Shown in pieces: positions 18,735 through 27,427 of a stretch of DNA of 58,603 bases. A model generated the notes under the pieces. The model did no database searches. It saw only the letters and a list, made by a program, of their open reading frames with translations, and was not told the DNA's origin. Numbering within the stretch: the stretch's first letter is position 1; each line of letters begins with the position of its first letter. Made by a program: the position numbers and the translations under genes. The DNA is from Pseudorhodoferax aquiterrae (lineage in GTDB: Bacteria; Pseudomonadota; Gammaproteobacteria; Burkholderiales; Burkholderiaceae_C). Location of the stretch: assembly GCF_014652235.1 (NCBI RefSeq), contig NZ_BMYK01000012.1:1-58603 (forward strand), given 5' to 3'.

Positions 18735-20359
18735 GTACCGCACCCGCTTCTTCCGGCAGCTTCGCGCCGCTGCGCCAACCCATCTTCGCCGTGCTGTGGA
18801 CCGCCACGGTGCTGGGCAACATCGGCAGCTTCATGCGCGACGTGGCCAGCGCCTGGATGGTGACCGAGCTGTCGGCCAGCCCCACGGCCGTGGCGCTGAT
18901 CCAGACCGCAGCCACGCTGCCGATCTTCCTGCTGGCCATCCCCGCGGGCGTGCTGTCCGACATCCTGGACCGGCGCCGCTTCCTGATCGGCATCCAGGTG
19001 CTGCTGGCGCTGGTCAGCGGCGCACTGCTGCTGCTGGCCCACACGCAGACGCTGACCGTGGAATACCTCGTCGCGCTGACCTTCCTGGGCGGCGTGGGCG
19101 CGGCGCTGATGGGGCCGACCTGGCAGTCCATCGTGCCCGAGCTCGTGCCGCGGCAGGACCTCAAGAACGCCGTGGCGCTGAACTCGCTGGGCATCAACAT
19201 CGCGCGCGCGCTCGGCCCCGCGGTCGGCGGCCTGCTGCTGGCCAGCTTCGGCGCCGCGGCGGCCTACGGCGCCGACGTGCTGAGCTACGTGTTCGTGATC
19301 GCCGCGCTGCTGTGGTGGAAGCGCCCGCCCACGGTGGACAGCGCACTGTCCGAGCAGTTCTTCGGTGCCTTCCGCGCCGGCATCCGCTACGCGCGGGCCA
19401 GCCGCGAGCTGCACGTGGTGCTGCTGCGCGCCGCCGTGTTCTTCCTGTTCGCCAGCGCGGTCTGGGCGCTGCTGCCGCTGGTGGCGCGCCAGATGCTACA
19501 GGGCACGGCCGGCTTTTACGGCGTGATGCTGGGGGCCGTGGGCGCCGGCGCCATCGGCGGCGCGCTGCTGCTGCCGCGGCTGCGCCAGCGCCTGGACGCC
19601 GACGGCCTGGTGCTGCTGGCCGCGCTGCTGGCGGCAGGCATGATGGCCGCGCTGTCCTTCGCGCCGCCCCAATGGCTGGCCGTGCTGCTCATGCTGGTGC
19701 TGGGCGTGGGCTGGATCGTGGCGCTGACCACGCTCAACGGCGTGGCCCAGGCCGTGCTGCCCAACTGGGTGCGCGGCCGCGGCCTGGCCATCTACCTGAT
19801 GGTGTTCAACGGCGCCATGGCCGCCGGCAGCCTGGCATGGGGCCTGGTGGCGCAGCAGATCGGCGTGCCGCTGGCGCTGCTGGTCGGCGCGGTCGGCCTG
19901 GTGGCGATCGGCGTCGTGTTCCACCGCGTCAAGCTGCCCACGGGCGAGGCCGACCTGCAGCCGGCCAACCACTGGCCCGAGCCGATGCTGACGGCGCCCG
20001 TCGCGCACGACCGCGGCCCGGTCGTGGTGCAGGTGGAGTACCGCGTGCGGCGTGCCGACCTGCCGGCCTTCCTGCAGGCCATGCAGGCCGTGGAGCGCGA
20101 ACGCCGGCGCGACGGCGCCTACGCCTGGGGCGTGGCCGAGCACACCGGCGAGCCCGAGCGCGTGATCGAGTGGTTCATGGTGGAGTCCTGGGCCGAGCAC
20201 CTGCGCCAGCACCACCGCGTGTCCAAGGCCGATGCCGACCTGCAGGCCCAGGCGCTGCGCTGGCACATCGGGCCGGACCAGCCGGTCGTCCACCACTTCC
20301 TGGCGCTGGACCCGCGCCAGCCGCCGGCCGAAACCGCCGTGCCCGCCCACGCACACTGA
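18731..20359 (+). CDS. MFS_3 (EntS-like) transporter with C-terminal ABM-like domain
   Basis: The 542-residue protein has about twelve membrane helices in residues 15-410, matching the MFS_3 exporter group. The loop motif DILDRRRFL follows TM2, and MGPTWQSIVPELV follows TM4. From about residue 430 a soluble domain resembles the antibiotic-biosynthesis-monooxygenase (dimeric alpha/beta barrel) fold, with VVVQVEYRV, the WGVAEHTGEPER turn and IEWFMVESWAEHLRQH. This fusion is seen in other proteobacterial MFS_3 proteins. The transported compound is unknown; position suggests a product or toxic intermediate of the amidohydrolase unit. Confidence 0.85.
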   Translation: MSTAPASSGSFAPLRQPIFAVLWTATVLGNIGSFMRDVASAWMVTELSASPTAVALIQTAATLPIFLLAIPAGVLSDILDRRRFLIGIQVLLALVSGALLLLAHTQTLTVEYLVALTFLGGVGAALMGPTWQSIVPELVPRQDLKNAVALNSLGINIARALGPAVGGLLLASFGAAAAYGADVLSYVFVIAALLWWKRPPTVDSALSEQFFGAFRAGIRYARASRELHVVLLRAAVFFLFASAVWALLPLVARQMLQGTAGFYGVMLGAVGAGAIGGALLLPRLRQRLDADGLVLLAALLAAGMMAALSFAPPQWLAVLLMLVLGVGWIVALTTLNGVAQAVLPNWVRGRGLAIYLMVFNGAMAAGSLAWGLVAQQIGVPLALLVGAVGLVAIGVVFHRVKLPTGEADLQPANHWPEPMLTAPVAHDRGPVVVQVEYRVRRADLPAFLQAMQAVERERRRDGAYAWGVAEHTGEPERVIEWFMVESWAEHLRQHHRVSKADADLQAQALRWHIGPDQPVVHHFLALDPRQPPAETAVPAHAH

Positions 20360-20370
20360 ACCGCCGAGGC

Positions 20371-20415
20371 AGGCCGCCATCCCCCCTGGGGCGCGGGGGG
20401 CGCTGCGCGCGGCCT
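20371..20415. terminator. hairpin after the MFS operon
   Basis: AGGCCGC (20371-20377) pairs with GCGGCCT (20409-20415), and inside it CCCCCC (20381-20386) pairs with GGGGGG (20395-20400). It lies in the 69-bp gap between the MFS gene and the AraC gene and probably terminates the upstream operon. The same CCCCCC...GGGGGG core is common between genes in this family of bacteria. Confidence 0.45.
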
Positions 20416-20428
20416 CCACAATCGGCGG

Positions 20429-21325
20429 GTGACCGCTGCCCTACCCGCCCACGCTGCCCCGACCGCCGACGCCCTCGGCTGCACCGCCGCCCACCTGCAC
20501 GCCAGCCAGGACCTGCAGGCCGAAGGCATGCAGATCTACCGCCGCCGCTCGTCGGACCGCGCCATGGGCCAGGTGGCGACGGCCGCCAGCGGACGTGGTT
20601 ACCTGGTCGGCATCTCGCTGGCCGCCGGCCATGCGCGCCGCGTGCTGCAGGGGCGCGGCGGCGAGACCTACCACTTCGGTTCCAGCGCCGTCTACATCCG
20701 CAGCTTCGCCGACGACTACCGCGCGGACATCTGCACCCCCTTCGACTTCGTGCTGCTGGAGCTTCCGCCGGCCCTGTTCGACCGTGCAAGCGGCGGCCAT
20801 TGCGGCCGGCGCGTGGCCGGCCTGCGCACCAGCACCGCGGTGGAAGATCCCGTGCTCGCCGGGCTGGGCCGGGCGCTGCTGCCGTCGCTGGCACGGCCGC
20901 AGGAGGCCAGCCCCCTGTTCCTGGGCCAGATGGCCACGGTCATCGAAACCCACCTGATCGAACGCCACGGCGACGGCCTGGCCGACGCGCCGCCCATCGG
21001 CGGCCTGGCGCGGCGGCACGAGCGCCTGGCCAAGGAGATGCTGGCCAGCCGGCTCGACGGCAAGTTGTCGATGGCCGAGATCGCGTCCGCCTGCGGCCTG
21101 TCGCGCAGCCACTTCGCGCGCGCCTTCCGCGCCAGCACCGGCCAGTCGCCCACGCAATGGCTGCAGGCGCAGCGCGTGGACACGGCCTGCGCGCTGATGG
21201 CGCAGCCGGGCCGTACGCTGGCCGAGGTCGCCGCGGCCTGCGGCTTCGCCGACCAGAGCCACTTCGCCCGGGTGTTCCGGCAGCTGAAGGGAATGGCGCC
21301 GAACCGCTGGCGCCAGTTGCGCTAG
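20429..21325 (+). CDS. AraC-family regulator (AraC-binding-like N-terminal domain)
   Basis: The 298-residue protein starts at GTG. The N-terminal about 180 residues resemble the AraC-binding-like (cupin_6) ligand domain of FeaR/XylS-type regulators. The C-terminus holds two helix-turn-helix motifs (KLSMAEIASACGLSRSHFARAF and RTLAEVAAACGFADQSHF, in part), ending in the usual PNRWRQLR. No adjacent divergent target is present; the upstream MFS/amidohydrolase unit is a possible target. Its stop codon overlaps that of the convergent DedA gene. Confidence 0.88.
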   Translation: MTAALPAHAAPTADALGCTAAHLHASQDLQAEGMQIYRRRSSDRAMGQVATAASGRGYLVGISLAAGHARRVLQGRGGETYHFGSSAVYIRSFADDYRADICTPFDFVLLELPPALFDRASGGHCGRRVAGLRTSTAVEDPVLAGLGRALLPSLARPQEASPLFLGQMATVIETHLIERHGDGLADAPPIGGLARRHERLAKEMLASRLDGKLSMAEIASACGLSRSHFARAFRASTGQSPTQWLQAQRVDTACALMAQPGRTLAEVAAACGFADQSHFARVFRQLKGMAPNRWRQLR

Positions 21326-21966
21326 GCGGCGCCCATGCCAGGAGCCTCTTCCTCGCCGAGTTCGGCACCGTGGCGGTGCCACCAGCGCCAGACCAGGAAG
21401 CCCGCCAGGCCCAGCGCGGCCAGAGCGGCCAGAGCCATGCCGGCCGCGGCCAGGCCGTCCAGCAGCGTGCCGAGCTGACGGCTGAACACCGCGCCCAGCG
21501 CCAGGTACAGGGCCGACCAGAGCGCGCTGGCCAACGCGTCGTTCAAAAGGAAGCGGCGCGTGGACATGCCCAGCGCACCGGCCATGGGCGCGGCGACCAC
21601 CGACACGCCCGGCACGAACTTGGCGGCCAGCAAGGCGCCACCGCCATGGCGGGCCATCAGGTTCTCGCTGCCGACCACGCAGGAGTCGGGCGAGAGCGAG
21701 AAGCGGCAGAGCAGGCCCAGGATGCGGTGGCCGTAGCGCCGGCCCGCCAGGTACCACACGCCGTCGCCCAGCACGTTGGCGACGGTGGCCACGGCCAGCG
21801 CCGGCAGCCACAGCGCCAGCAGGCCGCCCGGCATGCCCATCGCCACGCCGCCGGCCACCACCAGCAAGGGCGCGGCCGGCAGCGGCAGCCCGGCCCGTGC
21901 CGCCAGCGTGACGGCGAAGACGAGCGCCAGCCCGTACTCGACCATCAGTGACGACAAGACTTGCAT
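21322..21966 (-). CDS. DedA/SNARE-associated (VTT) family membrane protein
   Basis: The 214-residue protein has four to five hydrophobic helices and the VTT-domain signature: GDGVWYLAGRRYG, then AKFVPGVSVVAAPMAGALGM, with the conserved Arg and Gly residues. DedA proteins are thought to be lipid scramblases/flippases and support membrane homeostasis. It overlaps the AraC gene end to end by 4 bp and is followed on the same strand upstream by a small exported-protein gene. Confidence 0.88.
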   Translation of the reverse strand: MQVLSSLMVEYGLALVFAVTLAARAGLPLPAAPLLVVAGGVAMGMPGGLLALWLPALAVATVANVLGDGVWYLAGRRYGHRILGLLCRFSLSPDSCVVGSENLMARHGGGALLAAKFVPGVSVVAAPMAGALGMSTRRFLLNDALASALWSALYLALGAVFSRQLGTLLDGLAAAGMALAALAALGLAGFLVWRWWHRHGAELGEEEAPGMGAA

Positions 21967-22012
21967 GGACCGGAGCTCCGTGGGTGGAAGAAAAAAGGAA
22001 AGGGAACAGGCC

Positions 22013-22165
22013 TCAGGCGGCCGGGTTGCCCATCACGCAGGCGCACTGCAGCGGCGGATGCGAGGGCGTGGACGGTGCGGACGACGAGGCGGGCAGGCTG
22101 CCGGCCCAGGCGATGTTGGCGGCGGCGCCCAGGATGGCGAGGGTGAGTGCAACGGCGTTTTTCAT
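22013..22165 (-). CDS. possible small exported protein
   Basis: The 50-residue product begins with a textbook signal peptide (MKNAVALTLAILGAAANIAWA, in part), leaving a mature peptide of about 28 residues rich in Ser and Pro with two cysteines (CACVMG) near the end. It lacks a good ribosome binding site. It is divergent from putA, with 192 bp between the starts, and would share the PutA operator region. I do not recognise a family, and it is too short to be sure it is real. Confidence 0.4.
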   Translation of the reverse strand: MKNAVALTLAILGAAANIAWAGSLPASSSAPSTPSHPPLQCACVMGNPAA

Positions 22166-22296
22166 GATGGGAGGACTGTAGGCGGGCAAGCCCCGCAGAT
22201 AAATCCCACGCCGAGCAACGCGCTGTTTCCAAAACAGCAAACAAGCCTCTGTCGATCCGGGCGAACCCGGATGCCCTGGCACGCTGCTTGCAATAT

Positions 22297-22328
22297 GGTT
22301 GCACCTCCCGTTTTGACAAGGTGCAACC
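22297..22328. promoter_or_regulatory. putative PutA autoregulatory operator
   Basis: GGTTGCACCT (22297-22306) and AGGTGCAACC (22319-22328) are perfect inverted copies separated by 12 bases, 30 bp before the putA start. The core GTTGCA is the half-site recognised by the ribbon-helix-helix domain of E. coli PutA. As the PutA encoded here retains that domain, autorepression of the operon in the absence of proline is the likely function. Confidence 0.75.
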
Positions 22329-22357
22329 CGCGCTCCTGGCGCGCGTGCAGGTGAAAG

Positions 22358-25300
22358 ATGAGTTTGACGACATTGGGCATCAAGGTGGATGAACTGTTCC
22401 GCTCCCGGCTGAAGGCCGCGGCGGAGGCCGTGGGGCGCAGCCCGCACTGGTTCATCAAGCAGGCCGTGCTGAGTGCGATCGAAAAGGTCGAAGGCGGCTT
22501 CGTGCCGGGGCGACTGGTGGGCGCAGGCGAGCTCGGCACCGCCATGGACGGTCTTGCGCACCTCGAAGGTGCAACCGAAGTATTCAGCAGCGCCACAACG
22601 GTGCAACCTTTTCTGATCTTCGCCCAGGGAGTTGCACCCCAGTCGGTGCGGCGCGCCGCCATCACGGCCGCTTACCGCCGTCCGGAGCCCGAATGCGTGC
22701 CGCTGTTGCTGGGCCTGGCGCGCCAGCCGGCCGCGGCCACCGCCAAGGCCGAGGCCCTGGCGCGCAAGCTCGTGACGGCGCTGCGCGCGCGCGGCACCGG
22801 CGGCGGCGTGGAAGGCCTGCTGCAGGAATTCTCCCTGTCCAGCCAGGAGGGCGTGGCACTGATGTGCATGGCCGAAGCCCTGCTGCGCATCCCCGACCGG
22901 GCCACGCGCGACGCGCTGATCCGCGACAAGATCAGCCAGGGCGACTGGCAGTCGCATGTGGGCCACTCGCCCTCGCTGTTCGTGAACGCCGCCACCTGGG
23001 GCCTGCTGCTGACCGGCAAGCTGGTGTCCACCAGCAGCGAGAAGTCGCTGTCCTCGGCCCTGTCGCGGCTGATCGGCAAGGGCGGCGAGCCGCTGATCCG
23101 CAAGGGCGTGGACACGGCCATGCGCGTGATGGGCGAGCAGTTCGTGACGGGCGAGACCATCTCCTCGGCCCTGGCCAATGCCCGCAAGCTGGAGGCCAGG
23201 GGCTTTCGCTACTCCTACGACATGCTGGGCGAGGCCGCCACCACGGCCGAGGACGCGGCGCGCTACCTGGGCCTGTACGAGCAGGCCATCCACGCCATCG
23301 GCCGCGCCAGCGCGGGCCGCGGCATCTACGAGGGCCCCGGCATCTCGATCAAGCTGTCGGCGCTGCACCCGCGCTACGCGCGTGCCCAGCACGAGCGCGT
23401 GGTCGGCGAGCTGCTGCCGCGCGTGCGCGCACTGGCCCTGCTGGCGCGCCGCTACGACATTGGCCTGAACATCGACGCCGAGGAGGCCGACCGGCTGGAA
23501 CTCTCGCTGGACCTGCTCGAGGCCCTGTGCTTCGACCCCGAGCTGCAGGGCTGGGACGGCATCGGCTTCGTGGTGCAGGCCTACCAGAAGCGCTGCCCCT
23601 TCGTGATCGACCACCTGGTCGAGCTGGCCCAGCGCAGCGGCCGGCGCCTGATGGTGCGGCTGGTCAAGGGCGCCTACTGGGACAGCGAGATCAAGCGCGC
23701 CCAGGTCGACGGCCTGGAGGACTACCCGGTGTTCACGCGCAAGCTGCACACCGACATCTCCTACCTGGCCTGCGCGCGCAAGCTGCTGGCCCAGCCCCAG
23801 GCCATCTACCCGCAGTTCGCCACCCACAACGCCTACACGCTGGCCGCCATCTACCAGATGGCCGGCAACAACTACTACCCCGGACAGTACGAGTTCCAGT
23901 GCCTGCACGGCATGGGCGAGCCGCTCTACGAGGAGGTGGTGGGCGCCGTGGCCGACGGCAAGCTGGCGCGGCCCTGCCGCATCTATGCGCCGGTCGGCAC
24001 GCACGAAACGCTGCTGGCCTACCTGGTGCGCCGGCTGCTCGAGAACGGCGCCAACACCTCCTTCGTGAACCAGATCGCCGACCCGCGCGTGCCGGTGGAC
24101 GCGCTGGTCGCCGACCCGGTGGCCGCGGCCGAGCGCGCCCAGCCGCTGGGCGCGCCGCACGAGCGCATCCCGCTGCCGCGCGACCTGTTCCCGGACCGCG
24201 CCAACTCCGCCGGGCTGGACCTGTCCAACGAACAGCGCCTGGCCTCGCTGGCCACCGCACTCTTGGGCAGCACCGGCCGGGCCTGGCAGGCCGGCCCGAC
24301 CGGTTGCGGCTGGGACGCCGCCCGCGCCCAGCCCGTGCGCAACCCGGCCGACCGGCGCGACGTGGTCGGCCACGTGCTCGAAGCCAGCACGGACCAGGTC
24401 GACGCCGCGCTCGCGGCGGCCCAGGATGCCGCGCCGATCTGGCAGTCCACCCCGCCGGCCGAACGCGCGCGCTGCCTGGAGCGGGCCGCCGATGCGCTGG
24501 AGGGGCAGATGCAGCAGCTGCTGGGCCTGATCGTGCGCGAGGCCGGCAAGACCCTGCCCAACGCCATCGCCGAGGTGCGCGAGGCGGTGGACTTCCTGCG
24601 CTACTACGCGGCCCAGGCCCGCGCCGAGCTGGCCGCCGGCACCGAATTGCCGCTGGGCCCGGTGCTGTGCATCAGCCCCTGGAACTTCCCGCTGGCCATC
24701 TTCACGGGCCAGCTGGCCGCGGCGCTGGCGGCCGGCAATGTGGTGCTGGCCAAGCCGGCCGAGCAGACGCCGCTGGTCGCCGCCTGCGCGGTCGAGATCC
24801 TGCACACCGCCGGTGTGCCGCACGGCGCGCTGCAGCTGCTGCCCGGTCCCGGCGAGACCGTGGGCGCACGCCTGGTGGCCGACCCGCGCGTGCGCGGCGT
24901 GATGTTCACGGGCTCCACCGAGGTGGCGCGCCTCATCGCACGCCAGCTGGCCGAGCGCCTGGACGACCAGGGCCGCACCATCCCGCTGATCGCCGAGACC
25001 GGCGGCCAGAACGCCATGGTGGTGGATTCCTCGGCCCTGCCCGAGCAGGTGGTGCTGGACGTGCTGCAGTCGGCCTACGACTCGGCCGGCCAGCGCTGCT
25101 CGGCGCTGCGCCTTTTGTGCCTGCAGGAGGACGTGGCCGACCGCATGCTGGCCATGCTGCGCGGTGCGCTGCACGAGCTGGCCGTGGGCAACCCCGACCG
25201 GCTGGAGACCGACGTGGGCCCGGTCATCGACGAGGCCGCGCGCGAGGCGATCGAGAAGCACGTCGCGGCCATGGCCGCGGCCGGTTGCCGCGTCGAGCGG

Positions 25301-26164
25301 CTGGCGCTGCCGGCCGCCTGCGCGCAGGGCAGCTTCGTGGCGCCGGCCCTGGTGGAGATCGACAGCCCGGCCCGGCTCGAGCGCGAGGTCTTCGGCCCCG
25401 TGCTGCACGTGCTGCGCTACCGGCGCGGCGCCCTGCCCCAGCTCATCGACGCCATCAACGCCACCGGCTACGGCCTGACCTTCGGCCTGCACACGCGCAT
25501 CGACGAGACCATCGCCCAGGTGACGGCGCGCATCCACGCCGGCAACGTGTACGTGAACCGCAACGTGGTGGGTGCCGTGGTCGGCGTGCAGCCCTTCGGC
25601 GGCGAAGGCCTCTCGGGCACCGGCCCCAAGGCCGGCGGCCCGCTGTACCTGCACCGGCTGCTGGCCGCCGGACCGCGCCCCGCGCTGCGCCTGCGCGAGC
25701 CCACCGTGCTGCCCGGCCCGACCGGCGAGCGCAACCTGTACAGCCTGGCCCCGCGCGGCACGGTGTTGTGCGTGGCAGCCACGCCGGCCGGTGCGCAGGC
25801 GCAGTGGGAGGCCGCGCGCGCCACCGGCAACCGCGTGCTGTGGACCGACACACCGGCCGCGCGCGCGCAGCTGGCGGCCTTGCCCGAGGCCGAGCGCGCC
25901 GAGGCGCGTGTGCTGGCAGCGGACCAGGCCCTGGCCGCCGACATCCAAGCCGCGCTGTTCGAGGGCGACCCCGACGCGCTGCGCGCGCTGAACCGCCAGC
26001 TGGCACAGCGCGACGGCCCCATCCTGTCCGTGCAGGGCCTGGCCAGCGACGAGATCGCCAGCGGCCGCGGCCGCTACGCGCTGGAGCGGCTCGTCGTCGA
26101 GCGCGCCGTCAGCACCAACACCGCGGCCGCCGGCGGCAACGCCTCGCTCATGGCCATCGGCTGA
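22358..26164 (+). CDS. putA: trifunctional proline utilization protein PutA
   Basis: The 1,268-residue protein oxidises proline to glutamate in two steps. Residues about 1-48 form a ribbon-helix-helix DNA-binding domain (GIKVDELFRSRLK, then SPHWFIKQAVLSAIEK), so it can also be a repressor. The FAD-dependent proline dehydrogenase domain covers about 100-570 (SIKLSALHPRY, VKGAYWDSEIKRAQ, YPQFATHNA). The P5C dehydrogenase domain covers about 620-1110, with the general-base Glu in IAETGGQNAM and the nucleophile Cys in AGQRCSALR. The C-terminal tail ends NTAAAGGNASLMAIG, as in E. coli PutA. It is the first gene of a unit continuing with a Liv-type transporter and proC. Codons around residues 70-94 are atypically A+T-rich and spell repeated operator half-sites. 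Confidence 0.97.
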   Translation: MSLTTLGIKVDELFRSRLKAAAEAVGRSPHWFIKQAVLSAIEKVEGGFVPGRLVGAGELGTAMDGLAHLEGATEVFSSATTVQPFLIFAQGVAPQSVRRAAITAAYRRPEPECVPLLLGLARQPAAATAKAEALARKLVTALRARGTGGGVEGLLQEFSLSSQEGVALMCMAEALLRIPDRATRDALIRDKISQGDWQSHVGHSPSLFVNAATWGLLLTGKLVSTSSEKSLSSALSRLIGKGGEPLIRKGVDTAMRVMGEQFVTGETISSALANARKLEARGFRYSYDMLGEAATTAEDAARYLGLYEQAIHAIGRASAGRGIYEGPGISIKLSALHPRYARAQHERVVGELLPRVRALALLARRYDIGLNIDAEEADRLELSLDLLEALCFDPELQGWDGIGFVVQAYQKRCPFVIDHLVELAQRSGRRLMVRLVKGAYWDSEIKRAQVDGLEDYPVFTRKLHTDISYLACARKLLAQPQAIYPQFATHNAYTLAAIYQMAGNNYYPGQYEFQCLHGMGEPLYEEVVGAVADGKLARPCRIYAPVGTHETLLAYLVRRLLENGANTSFVNQIADPRVPVDALVADPVAAAERAQPLGAPHERIPLPRDLFPDRANSAGLDLSNEQRLASLATALLGSTGRAWQAGPTGCGWDAARAQPVRNPADRRDVVGHVLEASTDQVDAALAAAQDAAPIWQSTPPAERARCLERAADALEGQMQQLLGLIVREAGKTLPNAIAEVREAVDFLRYYAAQARAELAAGTELPLGPVLCISPWNFPLAIFTGQLAAALAAGNVVLAKPAEQTPLVAACAVEILHTAGVPHGALQLLPGPGETVGARLVADPRVRGVMFTGSTEVARLIARQLAERLDDQGRTIPLIAETGGQNAMVVDSSALPEQVVLDVLQSAYDSAGQRCSALRLLCLQEDVADRMLAMLRGALHELAVGNPDRLETDVGPVIDEAAREAIEKHVAAMAAAGCRVERLALPAACAQGSFVAPALVEIDSPARLEREVFGPVLHVLRYRRGALPQLIDAINATGYGLTFGLHTRIDETIAQVTARIHAGNVYVNRNVVGAVVGVQPFGGEGLSGTGPKAGGPLYLHRLLAAGPRPALRLREPTVLPGPTGERNLYSLAPRGTVLCVAATPAGAQAQWEAARATGNRVLWTDTPAARAQLAALPEAERAEARVLAADQALAADIQAALFEGDPDALRALNRQLAQRDGPILSVQGLASDEIASGRGRYALERLVVERAVSTNTAAAGGNASLMAIG
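22567..22639. promoter_or_regulatory. cluster of three PutA half-sites inside putA
   Basis: AGGTGCAACC (22567-22576), GGTGCAACC (22600-22608) and the inverted GTTGCACCC (22631-22639) repeat the arms of the upstream operator within the region encoding the linker after the DNA-binding domain (residues about 70-94). The codons used there (GGT, GCA, GTA, CAA, GTT) are rare in this GC-rich genome. That suggests the bases are kept for DNA recognition rather than coding. Confidence 0.6.
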
Positions 26165-26244
26165 TGCCGCGCACCCCGTTTCCCAACCCGCGGCCACCGG
26201 CCGCATCCTTCCCAACCAACGAGCACCCAAGGAGTCTCGCCACC

Positions 26245-27357
26245 ATGTCTTTGCACCGCCGCCATGCCCTCGCCCTCGCCACGCTGGGCCTTTGCGCCTG
26301 GACCTCCCATGCCCACGCGCAGGACAGCATCCGCATGGGTGCCGTGCTCTCGCTGACCGGCTCCAACGCCACCGTGGGCGAGGACGTGCGCCGCGCCGTG
26401 GCGCTGGCCGCCGACAAGGTCAACGCCCAGGGCGGCGTGATGGGCAAGAAGTTCGAGGTCGTGATCGAGGACTCGGGCGGCAACGCCACCACGGCCCTGA
26501 ACGCCGCGCGCAAGCTGGTCACGGTGGACAAGGTGCCGGTCATCATCGGCGAGTACTCCTCGGGCATCACGCTGCCGATGGCGCAGTACATCGTCAAGGA
26601 GGGCGTGGCCCACATCAACATCGCCAGCACCAGCGTGAAGATCCGCGACCTGGGCGCCACCTCGTTCAACCTGATCGGCCTGGAGAACCTGGGCAACAAG
26701 TTCTCGGCCGCCGACACCTGGGCCCTGGGCTACCGCAAGGTCGCCATGCTGGCGCCCAACAATGCCTACGGCCAGGGCGTGGCCCACGGCTTCAAGGAAG
26801 AGTTCGAGAAGCTGGGCGGCAAGATCGTCACCGAGCTGCTCTACACGCAGGGCCAGTCCACCTACCGCCGCGAGCTGCAGCAGATGGCGCGCAGCCAGCC
26901 CGACGCCTACATCTACACCGCCTACGGCCAGGAGTCGGCCGTCATCAACCGCGAGGCCTTCGAGCTGGGCCTGCGCCAGCAGCCCTGGTACGCCATCCTG
27001 CTCAGCATGAGCCTGTCGGACACGCCCGCCGACATCGCCAAGGGCCAGCTCGGCATGGAGGTGGGCAACGTCTACGGCGAGGCCGGCAAGGCCTATGCCG
27101 AGGCCTTCGCCGCCAAGTACAAGGAAGGCATCAAGACCTCCTACACCGGCTACGCCTACGACGCCGTGCTGCTGACGGCCGCCGCCATGAACAAGGCCAA
27201 GTCCACCGACACCGCCGCGGTGCAGGCCGCCCTCAAGGAGATCGGCAAGGGCGGCTACGTGGGCGTGACCGGCCCCATCGTGCTGGACGCCGAGCGCCAG
27301 CGCGTCGACCCGCCCTACGCCAAGCTCAAGTACGACGGCAAGGTCGTCCCGCGCTGA
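26245..27357 (+). CDS. Liv-type ABC transporter substrate-binding protein
   Basis: The 370-residue periplasmic protein has a signal peptide cleaved near AHA-QD and the type I periplasmic-binding fold of LivJ/LivK relatives: IRMGAVLSLTG at the mature start, NAQGGVMGKK and APNNAYGQGVA. A strong AAGGAG precedes the ATG. As the first transporter gene behind putA it most likely binds proline or related amino acids. The 80 bp between putA and this gene contain no obvious terminator, and a strong hairpin lies after it. Confidence 0.9.
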   Translation: MSLHRRHALALATLGLCAWTSHAHAQDSIRMGAVLSLTGSNATVGEDVRRAVALAADKVNAQGGVMGKKFEVVIEDSGGNATTALNAARKLVTVDKVPVIIGEYSSGITLPMAQYIVKEGVAHINIASTSVKIRDLGATSFNLIGLENLGNKFSAADTWALGYRKVAMLAPNNAYGQGVAHGFKEEFEKLGGKIVTELLYTQGQSTYRRELQQMARSQPDAYIYTAYGQESAVINREAFELGLRQQPWYAILLSMSLSDTPADIAKGQLGMEVGNVYGEAGKAYAEAFAAKYKEGIKTSYTGYAYDAVLLTAAAMNKAKSTDTAAVQAALKEIGKGGYVGVTGPIVLDAERQRVDPPYAKLKYDGKVVPR

Positions 27358-27371
27358 TCCTGCGCCACGCC

Positions 27372-27395
27372 CGCGCCCGGCGCATGCCGGGCGCG
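27372..27395. terminator. hairpin between binding-protein and permease genes
   Basis: CGCGCCCGGC (27372-27381) and GCCGGGCGCG (27386-27395) make a perfect 10-bp stem with a 4-base loop, followed by GCTTT. Placed after the binding-protein gene and before the permease genes, it probably acts as a partial terminator or a 3' stabiliser giving excess binding protein, as known for other ABC operons. Confidence 0.6.
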
Positions 27396-27427
27396 GCTTT
27401 CCCGCATCCGCCGCACGGCCGCAACCC

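Noticed and set aside
22013-26230. A continuous 1,405-codon open frame antisense to putA.
   Set aside because: Its sequence is low-complexity (Gly, Ala, Arg, His, Gln) and exactly mirrors the third-position GC bias of putA. Only the final 50 codons, which lie outside putA, look protein-like.
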